Source: JAGWJU01 sp035533295 (GTDB taxonomy: Bacteria > Elusimicrobiota > Elusimicrobia > UBA1565 > UBA9628). Taken from it: a DNA stretch of 64,000 nucleotides. The translations under genes and the position numbers were made by a program. The DNA lies in contig DATLUA010000057.1 in assembly GCA_035533295.1 (NCBI GenBank), forward strand, positions 9,280 through 73,279. Direction: 5' to 3'. The notes beneath the pieces are model-generated. The model ran no database searches. It was not told the DNA's origin and was given only the letters and a program-made list of their open reading frames with translations. Shown piece after piece: positions 16,629 through 25,583 of this stretch. Each line of letters opens with the position of its first letter. Position 1 is the first letter of the stretch.

Positions 16629-17426
16629 CTACTTTCCGCTTCCTGCCAACGGGGCGAGGTAGAAATCGACCTGCAAGGGCCGCGCGGCAAGTCCTTGAAG
16701 GGGATAAGGCCCGAGCAGGGATCCGTTGAGCGTGCGGCTCAGGCGCCGCCTCTTGTCGAGCGGCATATACATGACGCCCTGGGTTTGAGGATCAAGGTAG
16801 GACCGGGCGTAGCCTTTGCGGAGAATGCGCACGGTGTAGAAGGCTGAGCCCCTCAAGAAAGGGACGTGAAGCCCGTAGCGCCCTTTTCTATCGGTCTTCG
16901 TGTGAAAGGTTCTCCCTGATATTTTTGAAGAGAAAGCAAGCTCCGCGCCGGCCACGGGCCGCAGGGTTTCCAGATCAAAAACCGAGCCCTCGAAAATCCA
17001 GCCGGAATGCTCGGTGGGCGCGTTTCGCGGCGTGATCACGGTCACGGCGTCGCCCTCGTCGCCGCCGCTGTAGATGCCCTGGGGCTTGAGGTGCGTGGTC
17101 CGCGTATGGACTCCGTCCCACGGATATTTTTCGGCCTGCGGCTGCGGAGCGCCGCCGGGTTGGGAGGCGTCGCCGGAAAGACCGAAAAGATCGCTCCCTG
17201 CGACGTTGGAACTGCCGTAGTTCAGCACGAAGCTCAAGGCGTTCCAGCCGCCCCAGCCTAAAACCGCAAGCATCGCGATCCAGGCGGTCAGTTTAATCAG
17301 GGGCGAAATCCTGGTCGCGCGCTCCCGCTCGGCGTCCTCATCGGTTTCGAAGGACATGGGGCAATAAGGGCAGGCCAGGGCCCCCGGAGGCACTGGTTTT
17401 TTGCAGGCGGGGCAGCGATCGGGCAT
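16629..17426 (-). CDS. zinc-ribbon membrane protein with carboxypeptidase-regulatory-like domain
   Basis: 265 residues. It starts with a zinc ribbon (RCPACKKP, then ACPYCPMSF) in the cytoplasm and continues with one membrane helix (ISPLIKLTAWIAMLAVLGWGG, about residues 42-62). The outer part has a beta-sandwich of the CarboxypepD_reg type (GWIFEGSVFDLETLRPVAGA, then TKTDRKGRYGLHVP). ATG 17426 lies 10 bases after the TPR-gene stop and starts right before the ribbon; the frame stays open upstream. It is the last gene of the ABC operon, so it may act on or with the exported product. The domain calls are good; the role is unknown. Confidence 0.65.
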   Translation of the reverse strand: MPDRCPACKKPVPPGALACPYCPMSFETDEDAERERATRISPLIKLTAWIAMLAVLGWGGWNALSFVLNYGSSNVAGSDLFGLSGDASQPGGAPQPQAEKYPWDGVHTRTTHLKPQGIYSGGDEGDAVTVITPRNAPTEHSGWIFEGSVFDLETLRPVAGAELAFSSKISGRTFHTKTDRKGRYGLHVPFLRGSAFYTVRILRKGYARSYLDPQTQGVMYMPLDKRRRLSRTLNGSLLGPYPLQGLAARPLQVDFYLAPLAGSGK

Positions 17427-17436
17427 GGCGAGTTTT

Positions 17437-18114
17437 TCAGCGGTCGGCGCGCAGTCGCTCAATCCGGCGCCGCGCCAGGAGGCGGTAGCCTTCATTCGTG
17501 GTGGTCGCGGCGATGTCCTGGTAAAGGGCGATGGCGGCCTGCGTGCGCCCGATTTGAGCGTTGAGGAAGGCGGCCATGCTCTTGATGAATGTGGGACAAT
17601 CTTTTGAAGCGAGAACCGGCGCTAGAAATCCCAGGATACGCTCGGCGTCGCCGCGGTTCTTGCGATTTTTGACGCCCACCGCGGCCAAGAGCGCGCGGAA
17701 CCGGATGTTCCCCGGGTTGAGCGCGATGGCTTGGTTCAGCAGTTCGACGGCTTCGTTGGTCCGATTTAAATTGAAGGCCAGGGATCCGGCCGCATAGATG
17801 ACGGCATAGTCGAAATGAGGATCCAGATTGAGAATGCGCCGCGCGCGAGCGAGGATTTCCGTGTAGCTTCCACCACCGTCTTCGACCACGTTCTCAGGAA
17901 GGCCCACCTGCGGCGTGCCGTAATAAAGGATGAGGCGGATAAAGCCCAGATCGGCCGCGTCGCGGCGCATGCCCAGGCTCAGAAATCCTGCGGCTGAAAG
18001 AATGCCGCCTTCTCCCGTGATGAGTTGCGGATTGATCGGCGGCGGAGGCGGAGCGGCCAAGCGCATTCCGCCGTTCAAGGCCGCGCAGGCGGCCAGGGCC
18101 CACAAAAGCTCCAT
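17437..18114 (-). CDS. TPR-repeat protein of an ABC operon
   Basis: 225 residues. A weakly hydrophobic N-terminus and a proline run (APPPPPINP) precede helical repeats. SYTEILARARRILNLDPHFD and EAVELLNQAIALNPGN are recognisable TPR units, with a further pair around DIAATTTNEGYRLLARRRIE. Similar TPR proteins sit beside simple ABC exporters in many genomes and are thought to be scaffolds. It lies 22 bases after the permease stop and 10 bases before the zinc-ribbon gene, all on one strand. Confidence 0.7.
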   Translation of the reverse strand: MELLWALAACAALNGGMRLAAPPPPPINPQLITGEGGILSAAGFLSLGMRRDAADLGFIRLILYYGTPQVGLPENVVEDGGGSYTEILARARRILNLDPHFDYAVIYAAGSLAFNLNRTNEAVELLNQAIALNPGNIRFRALLAAVGVKNRKNRGDAERILGFLAPVLASKDCPTFIKSMAAFLNAQIGRTQAAIALYQDIAATTTNEGYRLLARRRIERLRADR

Positions 18115-18136
18115 GCTAGGCCGGGACCCTGAGCAT

Positions 18137-18892
18137 CTAGAGCTCGCGGCGAGAGAAGAGCCTTGCCGCGGCGGCCAGCCAGATTCCGGCGTAAAGGGCG
18201 CAGTAGGCCGCCCAAAGCGTCAGGGGCGGAATCGCCACGGAGGCCAGGTTGTCGCGCCAGTTCAAGAGCCCGAGATTGGGAATGAGATAGGAGACAGCTT
18301 TCAAAAACCAGAGGGCGGCGCCGGGCGTCCGGCCGGCTAGGAATCGGATTTCAGGAATGAAATGGCCGAGCGTCCAAAGAATCCCGGTGATGAGAAGCGC
18401 CGTCAGCGCGGAGCTGAAGAACAGGGACAGGAACAGGGCGACGCTCGCGGTGATGAAAATCGCGAGGAAGGACCCGGCCAAGGCCCAGAGATAGGCGCCG
18501 TTCCACGACCAGCCCTTGCAGAAAAGAAGGACGAGATGAAAAGCCGCCATGAGGCACATGGCGGCCAGGACCGAGCCCATGAGGCCGGCGAAGCGGCCCA
18601 GAAGATACTGCGCCCTGGCGACGGGCCTGGTGAGAGCCAGGTAAACGGTTTTACTTTCGATTTCGCCTAGAAGGCCGGTCGCCGCCCCATAAACCGCGAC
18701 CGCGAGGCCGGCGAGCTCGATGAGGCTTAGGCCGAAATCCAGAAGGATGCGGGTCTGCTGCTCCTGGGCCAGAATGCCCAGCAGCATGCCGGTGTAGACC
18801 AGCACGACGGCGAAGACGACGCAGACGGCGAAGAAGCGGCTGCGGACGTTTTCCCAGCAAGAATTCCAAGCGACGACGGCCGTGTTGGTCAT
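18137..18892 (-). CDS. ABC-2 type transporter permease
   Basis: 251 residues with six hydrophobic segments. An early extracytoplasmic region contains LAQEQQTRILLDFGLSLIE, and EIESKTVYLALTRPVARAQYLLGRF is the coupling helix pattern typical of NatB/GldF-like permeases. The start overlaps the ATPase gene by 4 bases. With the ATPase it forms a half-transporter that probably works as a dimer. The substrate is unknown. Confidence 0.85.
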   Translation of the reverse strand: MTNTAVVAWNSCWENVRSRFFAVCVVFAVVLVYTGMLLGILAQEQQTRILLDFGLSLIELAGLAVAVYGAATGLLGEIESKTVYLALTRPVARAQYLLGRFAGLMGSVLAAMCLMAAFHLVLLFCKGWSWNGAYLWALAGSFLAIFITASVALFLSLFFSSALTALLITGILWTLGHFIPEIRFLAGRTPGAALWFLKAVSYLIPNLGLLNWRDNLASVAIPPLTLWAAYCALYAGIWLAAAARLFSRREL

Positions 18893-19659
18893 GGCCGCAC
18901 CGTCTCCACGAAAAGCCCCTCGAGTCCGCCGGGCGAATTGCGCCAGTCTTCCTGATTGAGCAGCCGGATGAGCCGGCCTTCCTTCATGATGCCCACCCGG
19001 TCGCAGAGTTTCTCCACCTCGGAGATGCCGTGGGAGGAAATGAGCAGGGTCTTTCCCTTGTCCCGTAGGCTCGCCAAAAGATCGCGCATGTCCTTGATGG
19101 CCAGGGGATCAAGCCCGCTGGAGGGTTCGTCGAGAACGAGCAAATCCGGATCGTGCAGAATCGCTTGAGCCAGGCCCAGGCGCTGAACCATGCCCTTGGA
19201 CATTTCCTTGACGCGGGTTTTACGCGCGGCCGCCAGTCCCACATCAACGAGCGTATCGGTGATTTTTTGTTTCAAGGCGGCCGCGGCGATGCCGGAAAGT
19301 CGGCCATAGAAGCGCAGGCATTCCTCAGCCGTCGCGAAGGGGGGAAAGCAAGGCAACTCGGGAAGGTATCCGACGCGGGCACAAACGCCGAGGCTGCCCG
19401 GTTTTTGCGAAAAAATGGAAGCTTCTCCATGCGTGGGCCGGATGAGGCCCAGGATGAGTTTGAAAGTCGTGGTTTTTCCACTGCCGTTTAAGCCCAGCAG
19501 CCCGAAAGCTTCGCCGGAAGAAACGTTTAAGTTCAAGCTCTCGACGCCGCGGAATTCCCGGGCGCGAAAAAATCCCGGCCGGCGGTAAATTTTGGAGGCC
19601 GCCTGGAAAACGACGGGGGCGGCTGTGTCCGTGGGTTCGGCGCGAGGCGGTCGGTTCAT
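18889..19659 (-). CDS. ABC transporter ATP-binding protein
   Basis: 256 residues. Walker A is GLNGSGKTTT, the signature motif is the degenerate MSKGMVQRLGLAQAI, Walker B is LLVLDEPSSGLDP, and the switch histidine lies in LLISSHGISEVEKL. It belongs to the CcmA/NatA-like group that powers ABC-2 exporters. It is the first gene of a four-gene minus-strand operon (ATPase, permease, TPR protein, zinc-ribbon protein). Confidence 0.92.
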   Translation of the reverse strand: MNRPPRAEPTDTAAPVVFQAASKIYRRPGFFRAREFRGVESLNLNVSSGEAFGLLGLNGSGKTTTFKLILGLIRPTHGEASIFSQKPGSLGVCARVGYLPELPCFPPFATAEECLRFYGRLSGIAAAALKQKITDTLVDVGLAAARKTRVKEMSKGMVQRLGLAQAILHDPDLLVLDEPSSGLDPLAIKDMRDLLASLRDKGKTLLISSHGISEVEKLCDRVGIMKEGRLIRLLNQEDWRNSPGGLEGLFVETVRP

Positions 19660-19674
19660 TCGTTTGCCGGGCCT

Positions 19675-19680
19675 ATTGTA
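19675..19680 (-). promoter_or_regulatory. candidate -10 box for the ABC operon
   Basis: TACAAT on the minus strand, 15 bases before the ATG at 19659. A start about 7 bases downstream would leave a leader of roughly 8 bases. Confidence 0.35.
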
Positions 19681-19724
19681 GGAAAAGACGCGCCGTTTTC
19701 CAAGTGCGGCGGGTGTTTTGCCCG

Positions 19725-20180
19725 CTAAGGCCTTGGGGCGCCGACGGGCCGAGGATTTCTCTTGAGAAGTTCGGAGATCGTTGATCTCATGGCTTTTGAA
19801 TCAGCCGGATTGGATCCAAACCAGCGGCCTCGGATGCGGCCCTCGCCATCGAGCAGGACGGGATAGGAGCCGCCTTCCAACTTGGCGGCTTGGACGGCCG
19901 TTTTACTCGCGTCGCCTTCATCCACGCCTAAAACGACGAAGCCTTGCGCGTGGTGCTCGATGTAGAGAGATTCATAGAAAGGAAGGGCAGTTTTGCACGA
20001 ACTGCGCCAGGATGCCCAAAAGTCGATCAAAACGAGTCGGCCTCGGAAATCAGAGGGATGGACGACGGCACCAGAACCGAACCATCCGGCATGGGCGAAG
20101 ACGGAGCAAAATCCAATCGTCGCCAGCGCCGTCGCAGCCGAATGTTTCCCGGGAAATCTTAATTTTTTGGATTGGCCCAT
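19725..20180 (-). CDS. exported thioredoxin-fold protein lacking the CXXC pair
   Basis: 151 residues. A hydrophobic N-terminus (SAATALATIGFCSVFAHAG) is a likely signal peptide or anchor. The fold is TlpA/ResA-like: DFRGRLVLIDFWASWRSSCK, then FVVLGVDEGDASKTAVQ and YPVLLDGEGRIRGRW. In redox-active members WASW is followed by CxxC; here the first cysteine is arginine and only the second remains. It therefore cannot act as a normal thiol-disulfide reductase. It may bind a partner or metal, or be decaying. It is transcribed away from the histidine kinase gene. Confidence 0.72.
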   Translation of the reverse strand: MGQSKKLRFPGKHSAATALATIGFCSVFAHAGWFGSGAVVHPSDFRGRLVLIDFWASWRSSCKTALPFYESLYIEHHAQGFVVLGVDEGDASKTAVQAAKLEGGSYPVLLDGEGRIRGRWFGSNPADSKAMRSTISELLKRNPRPVGAPRP

Positions 20181-20268
20181 GCTTGTTCCAAAAACGAGGA
20201 ATGAACCAAGATTATTTTAGCAAAGGCGCGGCCCGCAGCCATGAGAGAGTTGCCAACGAGGAAGGAAA

Positions 20269-21951
20269 ATGGGTTTAATTCCCGCTATGATCCGCTGGCT
20301 TAGACGGGACCTTCGCGTCCAGATCGGCGTGGGATTCGGCTTGGCCGCGATTTTTTTGCTGATCCTGGGTTCCTTGGCTTTGCGGGGAGCCTCCGAGCTT
20401 GAGAATATTCAGAACTGGGTCTCTAAATCCCATGAAGTGCTTAGCAATCTGAGCGGTCTTCGCTCGCGACTCGAAGAGACTATCAATGTCGAGCGGTATT
20501 ATGTCATCACCGGTGACCAAAGATTCTTCTTTCGCTTCGACTCCATGTCGTCCCAAATGCCCGGACGCATTGCCGCGCTGCGCCGCCTCACGGCGGGCGA
20601 TGCCGCCCAGCAAAAACGTGTCGACCATTTGAACAGCCTAGTCTCCCTGCGCCTGGCCGCGGCCCGCGAATCAATGCTCATCCGCAAAAAGCGCGGGGAA
20701 GAAGCGGCCGTCGCGTTTATCGCCAGCGGCGTCGGCGAGCGGTTCATGGCCGATATCCGCAAAACCTCGACCGCCGTGGAAATGGCGGAGCGAAGCCTTC
20801 TCCTCGCTCGCAGCCGGGAGGCTCGGGAAATCGGGGTGGCGACGGAGTTCATCACGGCCCTGGGCGGCCTCGCGGCGATATTTCTGGTCATCTCGGCCGT
20901 CCTCGTGATTCTTCACAATCTCGACCGCCTGCGGAAAATTCAAGAGGAGCGGGATCGGTTTTTTAACACGGCGGTGGACATGCTCTGCATCATGGATTTA
21001 GACGGCCGCTTCCAGCAGATCAATCCCTCCTGGGAGAAGGCGCTGCGATTTTCTTCGGATGAGCTTCGCGCCGAGCCGCTTCTTGAGTTCATTCATCCGG
21101 ATGACAAAACGTCCACGGCCAGGGCGCTGGCTGATTTGGCGGCGGGGCGCTCCCTGGATGGACTTGAAAACCGCTTCCGGCGCAAGGACGGAAGCTATGT
21201 TTGGCTGCGTTGGAACGCCGCCGCGGCCGAACAGGAGCTGGTCTATGCCAGCGCGCGCGACGTGACGGCTCAAAAGGACGCGGAAAGAATGCAGGATGAG
21301 GTCATCTCCATGGTCAGCCATGAGCTGCGAAACCCCTTGACCGTCATCCATAGCTCGTTTATTCTTCTTGATCGAATCGGGGAGACTCTTCCGGGCGAGA
21401 TTAAAGAGCTTTTAAACATGGCCCGGACCAGCACCGAGCGCATGCTGCGGCTTATCGAGGATTTCTTGAACGTCAAAAAGATGGAATACGGGCAGTTGGA
21501 GTTTGACATCGCTCCGGTGGATTTGAACGGTCTCCTCGAAGAAACCATCGCCTCCAACCGCGCCTATGCTGAAAGCCGCGGCGTCCGCTTGTCTTTGGCG
21601 CCAAGCGCGGATAAAACGCGCGTCAGAGCGGACTCGGTGCGGACGCAGCAAGTCCTTTTCAATCTTATTTCCAACGCGATCAAGCATTCGCCCAAAGGCG
21701 CTGTCATTGAAATATGGTCGGAGGATGGTGAAAAGACGGTCAAAATCTCGGTGCGGGATCACGGAACGGGGATATCGGAAGATTTCAGGGCCCAGGTGTT
21801 CCGGAAATTCGCCCAGCAGGACCCCGGCCGAGGCGGCACGGGCTTGGGTTTAAGCGTGGCCAAGTCTATTGTCGAGCGCCTGGGCGGGGAAATCAGCTTC
21901 GAAAGCGCCGGAGAAGGCACGACTTTCCACTTCACCCTGCCCAGGGTTTGA
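20269..21951 (+). CDS. CHASE3/PAS sensor histidine kinase
   Basis: 560 residues. Two membrane helices (about 15-40 and 190-220) flank an extracytoplasmic CHASE3-like helical domain (RLEETINVERYYVITGDQRFF is typical). A PAS domain follows (about 230-335; DLDGRFQQINPSWEKAL, ending SARDVTAQKDAE). HisKA comes next with His351 in SHELRNPL, and HATPase_c has NAIKHSPKG, DHGTGIS and GTGLGLSVAK boxes. It autophosphorylates and passes phosphate to a response regulator, but none is encoded nearby. GAGGAAGGA precedes the ATG. The lipoprotein genes start 16 bases after its stop, so the kinase may be co-transcribed with them. Confidence 0.93.
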   Translation: MGLIPAMIRWLRRDLRVQIGVGFGLAAIFLLILGSLALRGASELENIQNWVSKSHEVLSNLSGLRSRLEETINVERYYVITGDQRFFFRFDSMSSQMPGRIAALRRLTAGDAAQQKRVDHLNSLVSLRLAAARESMLIRKKRGEEAAVAFIASGVGERFMADIRKTSTAVEMAERSLLLARSREAREIGVATEFITALGGLAAIFLVISAVLVILHNLDRLRKIQEERDRFFNTAVDMLCIMDLDGRFQQINPSWEKALRFSSDELRAEPLLEFIHPDDKTSTARALADLAAGRSLDGLENRFRRKDGSYVWLRWNAAAAEQELVYASARDVTAQKDAERMQDEVISMVSHELRNPLTVIHSSFILLDRIGETLPGEIKELLNMARTSTERMLRLIEDFLNVKKMEYGQLEFDIAPVDLNGLLEETIASNRAYAESRGVRLSLAPSADKTRVRADSVRTQQVLFNLISNAIKHSPKGAVIEIWSEDGEKTVKISVRDHGTGISEDFRAQVFRKFAQQDPGRGGTGLGLSVAKSIVERLGGEISFESAGEGTTFHFTLPRV

Positions 21952-21967
21952 CCTGGAGCGTCCCTGT

Positions 21968-22840
21968 ATGCTTGAATCCTGCCGTATGAAGCGGCTTGCC
22001 CGATTTTTCACGCCGGGTTTCATTGTTGTATTCGCCTCTGGCTGCACGTATTACAGCGTCAATCCCCAGGGCGTTCCCAGCGTGCCGCGCGAAGCCGCCG
22101 CTCTGCCTCTCCGAGTCGGCATCGCTTGGACGCCGCCGCAAAAATGGAAGGCCTACCCGTTTTATCTGTTGAGCGGCATGGCCGACGATGAATACGGCAA
22201 CTGCACGGCCACGGGAACGCCGAAGGACATTTGCGATAAACGATACAAGAAATGGATCGCCAACGAGCACTGGAATCCCGAACACCATCGCTTCGGGGAG
22301 CTTCTCGCCAAGAAGCTCAAGGCGGCGCATCTCTTCCAAGACGTCGTTTTTCCCGTGCCGCCGAGCTTGGAGGCGCGGGCGCCGGTCGATTTGATGATCC
22401 GGTTGGAACCCGTTGAGTACTCCTTTGACTCTCATGATTTAGGCCTGGAGCTTTTTATTCCGCTGATCGTTCCCTTGTGCGATCCGTTTCTTATCGGCTG
22501 CCCGCTGGCCAACACGACGGATACCTTCGCCTCTTCCGTGCGCATGACGCTCACGGACAAAACCGGCCGGGAACTTAAGAGCTACGCCGAACAGGAAAAA
22601 GTAGACACGGTGTTTCCCGATTTCAACGCGCCGCCGCTGCCCGGCGCCGCGGACAAGGACGCGTCGAGCGAATCGGACGAGCGGCTGGCTTCCGATTTGG
22701 TCAAGGCCTTGGCGGAGGATAAATCCTATTTCGCCGGGATGAGCGCGGGGGGGCCCGAGCAACCGGTTTCCGCACCGGCTCCGCCGGCGCCCGCGCAGGC
22801 TCCGGCCGCACCGCAAGGCAAGACATGGTGGCAGCAGTGA
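21968..22840 (+). CDS. lipoprotein with C-terminal WWQQ tail
   Basis: 290 residues. The lipoprotein signal ends FIVVFASGC, a lipobox whose cysteine would be acylated. The body (LPLRVGIAWTPPQKWKAYPF, later DVVFPVPPSL and VEYSFDSHDLGLELFIPLI) resembles a group of bacterial lipoproteins that assemble at the outer membrane, though I cannot name the family. Cysteines at DICDK, LCDPF and IGCPL may form disulfides. A Pro/Ala linker leads to KTWWQQ at the end. ATG 21968 has GGAG 10 bases upstream; a shorter start at 21986 also gives a good signal peptide. Confidence 0.65.
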   Translation: MLESCRMKRLARFFTPGFIVVFASGCTYYSVNPQGVPSVPREAAALPLRVGIAWTPPQKWKAYPFYLLSGMADDEYGNCTATGTPKDICDKRYKKWIANEHWNPEHHRFGELLAKKLKAAHLFQDVVFPVPPSLEARAPVDLMIRLEPVEYSFDSHDLGLELFIPLIVPLCDPFLIGCPLANTTDTFASSVRMTLTDKTGRELKSYAEQEKVDTVFPDFNAPPLPGAADKDASSESDERLASDLVKALAEDKSYFAGMSAGGPEQPVSAPAPPAPAQAPAAPQGKTWWQQ

Positions 22841-23544
22841 GGCGTTTTTTCAGATTCGCGATGCAAAGGGCGATGCCGGGTTTAACAGGCTGCGCGCTGC
22901 TTTTTTCCGGCTGCACGACTTTGAGCCACGATGTGCGCACCGGCAACCAAGTGACTATTCAGCAAAAACTGGATTCCGGAGCGAACGTCAACTCGCCGGA
23001 TGAAAATTTTGTCGAGACGGGCGGACCCATGGCCACGGCCATGTTCCCAAGCGCGGAACCGCAGGCATCGGGCGACGTTCCCCTGCATTGGGCCGCGCTC
23101 AACGGCTACGCGGACATCGCCCAGCTCTTGATTAAGCACGGCGCCGATGTCAACGTGCAAAACGGCGGCAACGACACGCCCCTGCATTGGGCCGCGCTGG
23201 GCGGGCACGCCGATTTGGTCAAGCTTCTCGTCGGGGCGGGCGCGGACGTCAACGCGGCGGATAATTCGCTGGACACTCCGTTGCATTTCGCGGCCGATGT
23301 GGGCTCTCTTGATACGGTCAACGCCCTTTTGTCCGCCGGCGCCAACCCCGGCGCGCGGGACGCTTACGGATTTTTGCCCGCGGATTATGCTTGCGCCGAG
23401 TGGGACTTGGCCGCGCCGTGCCCGAAAAACGGGATTATCAGCGCCCTGCAAAACACGCAGGCCAACCCCGCGCCGCCCGCCGCCGGGCCCACCGCGGCCG
23501 CGCCTGCGAACGCCCAGCCCGCGAAATCATGGTGGCAACAGTAG
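22825..23544 (+). CDS. ankyrin-repeat lipoprotein with C-terminal WWQQ tail
   Basis: 239 residues. The lipobox is ALLFSGC near residue 30. Four to five ankyrin repeats follow; PLHWAALNGYADIAQLLIKH, PLHWAALGGHADLVKLLVGA and PLHFAADVGSLDTVNALLSA are unmistakable. An Ala/Pro linker and SWWQQ close the protein. The start overlaps the preceding gene by 16 bases; a later ATG at 22861 would give a shorter signal peptide. Envelope ankyrin lipoproteins bind partner proteins. The shared tail with the preceding lipoprotein suggests that the two meet the same partner. Confidence 0.8.
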   Translation: MVAAVRRFFRFAMQRAMPGLTGCALLFSGCTTLSHDVRTGNQVTIQQKLDSGANVNSPDENFVETGGPMATAMFPSAEPQASGDVPLHWAALNGYADIAQLLIKHGADVNVQNGGNDTPLHWAALGGHADLVKLLVGAGADVNAADNSLDTPLHFAADVGSLDTVNALLSAGANPGARDAYGFLPADYACAEWDLAAPCPKNGIISALQNTQANPAPPAAGPTAAAPANAQPAKSWWQQ

Positions 23545-23549
23545 ACGGT

Positions 23550-24857
23550 ATGAATAAAAGCCGGCTTAAGATTTCAGCGCTTGTTTTCTTTGCGAGTCTC
23601 GTTCTTTCCGGGTGCGCCATCAATCAGGATTTCCAGACAGCCCAGGTTGAGAACAGCCTGCAGGGGTGGGCCGATTTCACGCAGAAATATCCCGTGGCCA
23701 ACCATCCCGACTGCGACGTATGCAAAGCCGCGCAGCAAAACTACGAGGCGGCCTTGAGCGCGCAAAAAGCGCAATGGGAGCAGGCGCAAGACGAAAATAT
23801 ACCCGCCGCCTATTTGCGCTTCATGAACAAGAATTCCCCGGATGATCCTCATTACGCGGAAGCCAGGCAGGATGCTCTTTCGGAGCTTGAGAAAGGGCGC
23901 GGCGCCGAGGAAGATTATGCGCGATACTTGGCCCGCTATCCGGAGGAACCGGCGGCGTCGCGTTTAAGGCAGGCCTTGGCGAAGATCCGATTCCAGAAAG
24001 CCGTGGATTCGGGAAATTCTTCCGCCGAAGCGTTTTTTGTCGCGGAATATCCACGGACATCGCTGGGCGCGGAGATGAAGCGCCGCCTTGAAAGCGCGGA
24101 GTACAAGGGCGCGCGGGACATGGACACACGGATCGCCTACCAGTTCTTCCTTAAGAGATTTCCCGAGGCTCCGGAGCGCGCCCAGGCCGAAGCCGGCCTT
24201 GCGCGATTGCCCGCCGCGGTCGAGGTGGTGGACGATGGCTCGGCGCTGGAGCTTCTTCCTCGGTTTCGCCAGGCTTCGCCGGCCTTGCGCAACGAAGAGT
24301 GCCTTTCTTTCTTTAAAGCGACGATGGATGACGCGGGCGACCCCTACGGCGCCAAGGCCGAGGGCGCCCGGAACGAGTTTTTTTCCGGTCAACAGTCCGA
24401 GTCCGGGCTTCCGGAAGTCTGCGCGGATGCGCGGATGGCCGTTCCGCAGGCTCATCGCGCCTTGGTGTCCTCCGCGCTTCGGGCACTGGCGCGGCTGGCG
24501 CAACGCGAGCAATCCCTTTCCCGAATCGTTCCCGATCCGGCCGCCACGATAGAGAAAGCCAAGGAGATTGGGAAAAGCGCGGACGATTTATCGCAGCAAG
24601 CGGAGTCATTCGATTTGGAGATGCAGGCGTTCTACGGATACATGCCCGCGGACCCAGACAAGCCCACGGAAAAGGCTTCGAAAGACGCCAAGGAAGCGGA
24701 GCGACGGGCCAGGCGGGCGTATGAAATCGCCAGCCGGGATGAGCGCGACTCGAAGGGTTCGGGAGCGGGCGCCGTTCTTTCGCTTATGGAGCGCCAAGCT
24801 AATTTGCTGACCAGAATCATCGCCTATTACGAGAAGCCGGAGGGCGCGAGGCCGTGA
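23550..24857 (+). CDS. lipoprotein with helical repeats
   Basis: 435 residues. The lipobox LVLSGC lies at about residue 22. The rest is helical and charged. It begins with QGWADFTQKYP and repeated units of the form Y-x-R-F/Y-x-x-K/R-x-P (YLRFMNKNSPDDPHYAEA, YARYLARYPEEPAASRL, AYQFFLKRFPEAPERA). These are spaced like TPR or Sel1-type helical hairpins, as in BamD-like lipoproteins. The C-terminal third is a coiled coil. The gene lies 5 bases after the ankyrin gene. The family is not recognised; a scaffold role is likely. Confidence 0.65.
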   Translation: MNKSRLKISALVFFASLVLSGCAINQDFQTAQVENSLQGWADFTQKYPVANHPDCDVCKAAQQNYEAALSAQKAQWEQAQDENIPAAYLRFMNKNSPDDPHYAEARQDALSELEKGRGAEEDYARYLARYPEEPAASRLRQALAKIRFQKAVDSGNSSAEAFFVAEYPRTSLGAEMKRRLESAEYKGARDMDTRIAYQFFLKRFPEAPERAQAEAGLARLPAAVEVVDDGSALELLPRFRQASPALRNEECLSFFKATMDDAGDPYGAKAEGARNEFFSGQQSESGLPEVCADARMAVPQAHRALVSSALRALARLAQREQSLSRIVPDPAATIEKAKEIGKSADDLSQQAESFDLEMQAFYGYMPADPDKPTEKASKDAKEAERRARRAYEIASRDERDSKGSGAGAVLSLMERQANLLTRIIAYYEKPEGARP

Positions 24858-25564
24858 GGAAGACAATTCACGCGTTTCTCTGGGGCGGGCTATTGTTATC
24901 AACGGCCGCTGTCCTCTTCTGCTCTGTCGGAGCTTTCGCCCAGCCCGATGAGATGCAGCCGCTGGACATCAAGCAAATTTTGAGCGAAGCGGCGGATTAC
25001 AGGCACCGGGCTGCGGTTTTAAGGAAGCTCATCGGCGTGCGCGAACAGAAGATCACCAGCATGCAGCAGCAGGCCAACGAGCTTATCGCGCAATCGCAGG
25101 CCGACGCCCAGGCCCAAGCCCAGGCCGCGCAACAGGCCCAAGCCAATGCGCAGTCGGACAATGCGGGATTGAATGTCGTAGCAAGCTTAGTCGGCAACTT
25201 AATTCCCGGCGGTAACAGCTTAGCGGGACAGGCGGTTCAAGGCGGGCTCACCGGCATGGGCAGCGCCGAGGTCAATCAAGCCAACTCCCAAGCGCAGAAT
25301 GCTCAGGCGCAGGGCACAGCGGAGGTCAGCGAAGCCCAGAAGGATGTCGATTCTCTAACGGCTCAAGCGCAAACTTTCCAGGGCGAGAAAAAGAAGCTGG
25401 CCTACAAAACCAAGCAGTATGAACAATTAGCCGACGCTAAGGATCTTCTGGCCGCGGCGGAGATTCTTCGCTTGCAGGCCCGAAAACAGGCCGATTCGGC
25501 GGGGGAAGCCGATGGAGCCGCCGCTACGCAGAAAAAATTTGTTCAAGAGATGGACATCTGGTAG
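24854..25564 (+). CDS. secreted coiled-coil protein
   Basis: 236 residues from a GTG start that overlaps the preceding stop (GTGA). A signal peptide ends near VGAFAQ. Two coiled-coil parts rich in Gln and Ala (AQAQAQAAQQAQANAQSD and a later EVSEAQKDVDSLTAQAQ) flank a glycine-rich centre (LVGNLIPGGNSLAGQAVQGG). A long helical hairpin with a glycine turn is a reasonable picture. It is the fourth gene in the lipoprotein row. No known family. Confidence 0.6.
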   Translation: MRKTIHAFLWGGLLLSTAAVLFCSVGAFAQPDEMQPLDIKQILSEAADYRHRAAVLRKLIGVREQKITSMQQQANELIAQSQADAQAQAQAAQQAQANAQSDNAGLNVVASLVGNLIPGGNSLAGQAVQGGLTGMGSAEVNQANSQAQNAQAQGTAEVSEAQKDVDSLTAQAQTFQGEKKKLAYKTKQYEQLADAKDLLAAAEILRLQARKQADSAGEADGAAATQKKFVQEMDIW

Positions 25565-25583
25565 AGCCGGGAGGCGCCCGGTC

